A stretch of DNA of 64,000 nt from Ureibacillus massiliensis 4400831 = CIP 108448 = CCUG 49529 (GTDB taxonomy: Bacteria > Bacillota > Bacilli > Bacillales_A > Planococcaceae): assembly GCF_000772965.1 (NCBI RefSeq), contig NZ_JPVQ01000008.1, positions 1 to 64,000 of the forward strand. Direction: 5' to 3'. Each line of letters begins with the position of its first letter. Position 1 is the first letter of the stretch. The position numbers and the translations under genes were made by a program. Below the pieces are notes generated by a model. That model searched no databases and was not told the origin of the DNA. It saw nothing but the letters and a program-made list of their open reading frames with translations. Positions 60,643 to 64,000 of this stretch are shown here, in pieces.

Positions 60643-61923
60643 ATGTATAACGACGTGAATTATATTGTAAAGCACCATGAAACTGATCCGAATGCAAAAT
60701 CCAATTATTTTGAGTATGGTTTTGTCATTCATCGCATAAAAGAAAAACTTGTTCAGAAGTTTGGCTTTGAATTTAAAATGTACGCAGATGATGAAACAAC
60801 AAATGAAATCTGGGAAGTATTAGAAGAGGATCTTGAAAGTAATCAAAGTGAAGTAACATTGGTTTCCTATATTTATGATGGGATAGAGACTGCAACTATT
60901 TCGTCCAATCATACTCAAGAAAAGCTAGAGCTAATAATTAAAAATAGAATTGAAAATGCTCTTTATTACTATCCAAAATTTCAAGTAGCGTTATCAAAAA
61001 CACCTGTATTCCTAAGTCATAGTGATTTAACCCATGATTTTATATTAGCAAAAGATGATAACTGTATGGTTGCATTTTTAGAATATGTTTTAGAACGAAA
61101 AAGGGAATATATTAAAAATCATGTCACTGTATTTACTGATACAGAAGATGGTGTTGATAATACAAAAGAAAAGATTACAAGTTTAGTATCGAGAGATGAA
61201 GTGTTTTTAGAAGAAGGTTTGAAAAAAGAAATCTATCGCTCAATCGATGAATTTTTCTCGAAAAGTGGGAGCTTTTTTAAAACATATAATATCCCATATA
61301 AAAGAGGAATTTTATTATATGGAAATCCTGGTAATGGAAAAACAACCCTTGTTAAATCCATTGCCAATAGCATTTCAGCGCCGGTAGCTTACTGGCAAAT
61401 TACAGAATTTACTTCTAGCTACTCAATTCATGAAGTATTTTCAACAGTAGCAAAAATGGCGCCGATGGTTTTGGTCATTGAGGATATTGACTCGATGCCA
61501 GAAGAGGTACGTTCCGTATTTTTAAACACATTAGATGGCGCAACTTCAAAAGAAGGCGTGTTTCTAATAGGCACTACCAATTACCCTGAAAAAATTGACC
61601 CCGCATTAATAAATCGCTCGGGTCGTTTTGATAGAGCTTATGAAATAAAACTTCCAACTGAGGAGTTACGTAAACAATATTTATTGAAAAAAGATATTCA
61701 CCAGTTCATTTCATTTGAGGATGTAGAAAAAATCGTTAAGGAAACTAAGGGATTTTCCTTTGCTCAGCTAAATGAACTGTATACTTCTATCGCGCTACAA
61801 TGGCACTATGACCGTGTTGTAGATATAGATGCATTATGTAAGCAGCTTCAATTGGATAACAAAAGTAATAAAAATCGTACATGGAATTCAGAATCAGAAT
61901 CTAAACATGTAGGATTTCGATAA
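60643..61923 (+). CDS. AAA-family ATPase, YjoB/BCS1-like
   Basis: This 426-residue protein has a unique N-terminal region (about 1-190) without recognisable motifs, and one AAA module. Walker A is GILLYGNPGNGKTTLVK near residue 222, Walker B is MVLVIEDIDSMPEEV near 280, sensor 1 is IGTTNYPEKID, and the arginine-finger region is NRSGRFDRAYEIKLP. Length and layout recall Bacillus YjoB, a chaperone-like AAA protein, but the match is from memory. It has its own terminator and no operon partner. It probably acts as a hexameric remodeller; the target is unknown. Confidence 0.85.
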   Translation: MYNDVNYIVKHHETDPNAKSNYFEYGFVIHRIKEKLVQKFGFEFKMYADDETTNEIWEVLEEDLESNQSEVTLVSYIYDGIETATISSNHTQEKLELIIKNRIENALYYYPKFQVALSKTPVFLSHSDLTHDFILAKDDNCMVAFLEYVLERKREYIKNHVTVFTDTEDGVDNTKEKITSLVSRDEVFLEEGLKKEIYRSIDEFFSKSGSFFKTYNIPYKRGILLYGNPGNGKTTLVKSIANSISAPVAYWQITEFTSSYSIHEVFSTVAKMAPMVLVIEDIDSMPEEVRSVFLNTLDGATSKEGVFLIGTTNYPEKIDPALINRSGRFDRAYEIKLPTEELRKQYLLKKDIHQFISFEDVEKIVKETKGFSFAQLNELYTSIALQWHYDRVVDIDALCKQLQLDNKSNKNRTWNSESESKHVGFR

Positions 61924-61947
61924 GAGTGGCAAAATAGATTAATGATA

Positions 61948-61986
61948 AACCTTCATCGTATTTAACCGTGCGATGAAGGTTTTTTC
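61948..61986 (+). terminator. Terminator after the AAA ATPase gene
   Basis: The perfect stem AACCTTCATCG / CGATGAAGGTT has a 12-base loop and T6. The rest of the 295-base gap to the next gene shows nothing else. Confidence 0.92.
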
Positions 61987-62218
61987 ATTTCACCTAATCC
62001 CTATTAAATAATCGTCGTTTGGTGAATTCCTAAGGGAGAGCTTGATGGGAATCGAATCAGAAAATGAATATAGATAGCTCATTACCTAAAACAAAAATTA
62101 CCAAAGCTATTCACATCTAAATCGTATTATAATCAAGAAGTTATTATGCAGTATTGAGTTCGGGAGAATTTTATATAACCTCTGTAACTAATACATAAAT
62201 CAACGAGAGGAAGTCATC

Positions 62219-63139
62219 ATGAAAAAACTATTAGGGTTTTTATTTGTCATATCAGTGCTAGCTGCGTGTAACCATGCAGAAGAAAGCACGGATGAGAAGG
62301 TAGTTGAGGGAGCGCAGCAAGAAGTAAAGCAAGAAACACAGGTAGAATCAATTGCTTATGAAGCATATTTACAAACGAATGAATTAGATATTTACGGATA
62401 TTTAACGGTGGCAATCATCGTAAAAAATAATAGCAATGAAGAGATACAAGTAAAACAAGAAGATTTTACTTTATATGATACACAAGATCCAAATGCTGAA
62501 TTTTCCCTAGGGGAGACAGCTTTTCCAACAGAAATTACTTTAGCTCCTCAGGAAGAAAACGTTATTTTTGGTTATTATAATGTATCCTTTGCAAAACCGG
62601 ATATATTTGCGATAAATATCGAGGAAGTAAGGCTCAAATATTTAGGCAATCAAGAAGTAACGGAAGAAACCGTTGCATTACAGCTAAATTTCCCTAGTCA
62701 ATATGAAGAACAAATCATGGCGATGATGTATCCGGAATATGAGGAAATTGTTGGTCCCGAATCGCAGTTTGGTTTAGTAATTTCCTTATACGGTCCAATT
62801 GATAAAGAAGATGGCTATATAAGAGTGGAAAATACATCAAGTACTGAAATTTATTTTGATTCAAATAAAATCTATCTTTACGACGATGTAGCTCGCTATG
62901 GTACGGACCAAACGATGTTTGACTCTGAATTTGATGAAACGATGTATGTAAAACCGGGAGAAATTATCGATTATCATGAACGTTTTATCTTTGATAATTA
63001 CCTATTGCAGGATCGCTCTGAAATTGCTGAAAACATAAAAGGGGTCCTTTATGCTCCTGAGAATGGTTCGGAAGTATACGGATTCTTCAACCCTGAAGCT
63101 GAGCGGCCTGAAGATTTTGGAGAATACTATTACGAATAA
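62219..63139 (+). CDS. Lipoprotein of unknown function
   Basis: This 306-residue lipoprotein has a signal peptide ending VLAACN (lipid-attached Cys at 17), an acidic Gln/Glu linker, and two beta-rich regions. One starts near residue 45 (AYLQTNELDIYGYLTVAIIV) and one near 182 (SQFGLVISLYGPIDKEDGYI). Both carry the pattern of a surface ligand-binding or DUF4352/DUF5067-like fold, possibly an internal repeat. The protein is strongly acidic. GAGAGGAAG precedes the ATG. The neighbours do not indicate a role. Confidence 0.75.
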   Translation: MKKLLGFLFVISVLAACNHAEESTDEKVVEGAQQEVKQETQVESIAYEAYLQTNELDIYGYLTVAIIVKNNSNEEIQVKQEDFTLYDTQDPNAEFSLGETAFPTEITLAPQEENVIFGYYNVSFAKPDIFAINIEEVRLKYLGNQEVTEETVALQLNFPSQYEEQIMAMMYPEYEEIVGPESQFGLVISLYGPIDKEDGYIRVENTSSTEIYFDSNKIYLYDDVARYGTDQTMFDSEFDETMYVKPGEIIDYHERFIFDNYLLQDRSEIAENIKGVLYAPENGSEVYGFFNPEAERPEDFGEYYYE

Positions 63140-63146
63140 ATTTATT

Positions 63147-63173
63147 AAGAGAGGTGGTATGCCTCTCTTTTTT
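63147..63173 (+). terminator. Terminator after the lipoprotein gene
   Basis: The perfect stem AAGAGAGG / CCTCTCTT has a 7-base loop and T7. Confidence 0.92.
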
Positions 63174-63189
63174 TCGTGCTACAAAATAC

Positions 63190-63420
63190 TGTTCCACTCT
63201 TATACGAGGTGGCACCAATGCTTATAAGTGAAAAATAAATCCGGGAGAAAGGACACATAGGAGTCCAATGTACCTGAACGGAAAAAATCCAGAGGAAAGG
63301 TACTGTAAAATGGCTCCAATGTTCCCGAGTGAAAAAGTTCCTAAGAAGAAAGGCCATAGGAGTATTCAATGTTCCCAAGCGAAAAATGCTCCTGAAAAGA
63401 AAGGGAAAATAGCAATGCCA
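63190..63420. repeat. Degenerate tandem repeat with a period of about 50 bp
   Basis: Four and a half copies share CCAATG-TTCCC-GAGTGAAAAA, then TCC, GAAAGG and TAGGAGT. The CCAATG-equivalent anchors lie at 63215, 63265, 63316, 63366 and about 63412, giving steps of 50, 51, 50 and 46. The two central copies are the most alike. A 73-codon plus-strand ORF across it has shifting, low-complexity composition and is not convincing. It fills the gap between the lipoprotein gene and the minus-strand gene. Confidence 0.75.
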
Positions 63421-63496
63421 AGCATACTGGTTAACGAAACTTCACGATACAAAATCCGTCCACAATCTCACAAATCACTACTAACCTAATCAACCC

Positions 63497-64000
63497 TTAA
63501 AACTCTCGAATAAACTTCGGATTTAATAAAGAAACAGTCGAACGATCCTGAACTTCTCCTTCGAATTCAATACTGAATGTTTCCTCAACTTGAAGAGGGA
63601 GATCAATATGAACTTCGTTATTTGTAGGAGATAATGAAAAATGTCCAATCACTTCGCCATCCGCTATCACATTAATCTTAAATGTGGTTTGGTTTGTAGT
63701 ACCGTTTAACTCTTCATTTATTGGCCTATATGATACAGTCGTTTGGAAACGATTGATATCCTGCGGAGCGCTAAAGAGAAATCCATCAAATTGAAATTCT
63801 GTCGAGAAAGTTGAAAACTGACCAATCTCGTCTCTATCTTCTCCGAATGCTACCCATAAAACGTTTTTTGCATCTTGAGCCCTGCCGCTTTCTTCTTTTT
63901 CACGTTCAGAATATGTATAGTAATCAAAGGAATGTTCATGTTCATTTTGAATATTCACTAGCTTAAATTCAGTTTGCACAAGTTGTCCATTTGAAAACGT
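63497..64000 (-). CDS. Hypothetical protein, cut by the window edge
   Basis: The minus-strand frame is open from the stop at 63497 to the end of the window. The family start is not visible: the residues before the first GTG (63979) read TFSNGQLVQTEFKLV and look coding, so the N-terminus is missing. The visible part is polar and beta-rich (FDGFLFSAPQDINRFQTTVS, then VIGHFSLSPTNNEVHIDLPL), without membrane helices. I do not recognise it. It could be the extracytoplasmic part of a membrane or lipoprotein similar to its neighbour. Confidence 0.65.
   Translation of the reverse strand, partial: TFSNGQLVQTEFKLVNIQNEHEHSFDYYTYSEREKEESGRAQDAKNVLWVAFGEDRDEIGQFSTFSTEFQFDGFLFSAPQDINRFQTTVSYRPINEELNGTTNQTTFKINVIADGEVIGHFSLSPTNNEVHIDLPLQVEETFSIEFEGEVQDRSTVSLLNPKFIREF

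Noticed and set aside
63268-63489. 73-codon plus-strand ORF in the 50-bp repeat
   Set aside because: It follows the repeat and not a protein pattern. Lys/Pro-rich low complexity, no ribosome site and no conserved motif.

Overview
This window is a stretch of chromosome from a low-GC, endospore-forming Firmicute, most like the Lysinibacillus/Solibacillus/Ureibacillus side of the Bacillales. That placement is inferred from gene content and not from a marker gene. The supporting content is a Bacillus-style purine catabolism cluster under PucR, a NaChBac-type sodium channel, an SLH-domain surface protein, YitT, VrrA/YqfQ-like and Amidase_6 proteins, TTG/GTG starts with strong Shine-Dalgarno sites, and a GC-rich intergenic repeat bounded by GAGGCTGGGACA. 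I see no rRNA, tRNA, CRISPR array, insertion sequence or prophage.

Layout. 0.1-5.2 kb is a metal region: CopD- and CopC-like genes on the minus strand, then cadC-cadA behind a promoter flanked by two CadC-type operators. 4.6-12.7 kb holds a TetR gene with a divergent membrane-protein gene, a glycerophosphodiesterase, DUF2804, Amidase_6 and nitroreductase genes, and an orphan AgrC-type histidine kinase. 13.4-20.5 kb is a NitT/TauT-type ABC importer followed by an amidase, a YwrD-like gamma-glutamyltransferase and two half-size chromate-transporter-family proteins. 20.9-29.3 kb is purine (urate/allantoin) catabolism. On the minus strand are a flavoprotein oxidoreductase, HIU hydrolase, OHCU decarboxylase and PucR. 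On the plus strand are allantoate amidohydrolase, ureidoglycine aminotransferase and allantoinase. No classical uricase is present.

29.6-41.9 kb is mixed: two NUDIX hydrolases, glutathione peroxidase, an orphan ParA-type ATPase with a small basic partner, a 7TM-GGDEF diguanylate cyclase, a 5'-damaged SLH protein, a MarR/quinone-reductase pair, sfsA, a YitT protein and a chemoreceptor. 42.2-46.2 kb is a manganese ABC importer operon behind two MntR-like boxes; its last gene is a divergent MntR-like regulator. 46.4-53.5 kb holds a CoA pyrophosphatase, a helically spaced short-repeat array, the sodium channel, a DDAH-like enzyme, an SDR, and an aldehyde dehydrogenase/DUF779 pair under a perfect cre site, with an unassigned structured RNA upstream. 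54.1-60.3 kb is a second NitT/TauT importer with a LysR regulator, a RutB-like hydrolase and an MFS exporter. The end holds an AAA ATPase, a lipoprotein, a roughly 50-bp degenerate repeat, and a gene cut by the window edge.

The two importer cassettes and the purine cluster together suggest a cell that scavenges nitrogen from amides, ureides and purines. The most unusual items are the 21-bp-phased repeat array at 47157-47415, the candidate RNA at 52621-52830, the MntR-like protein lacking most metal ligands, the purine cluster without uricase, the frameshifted SLH gene, and the Amidase_6 gene whose natural start appears to be an ATC codon.
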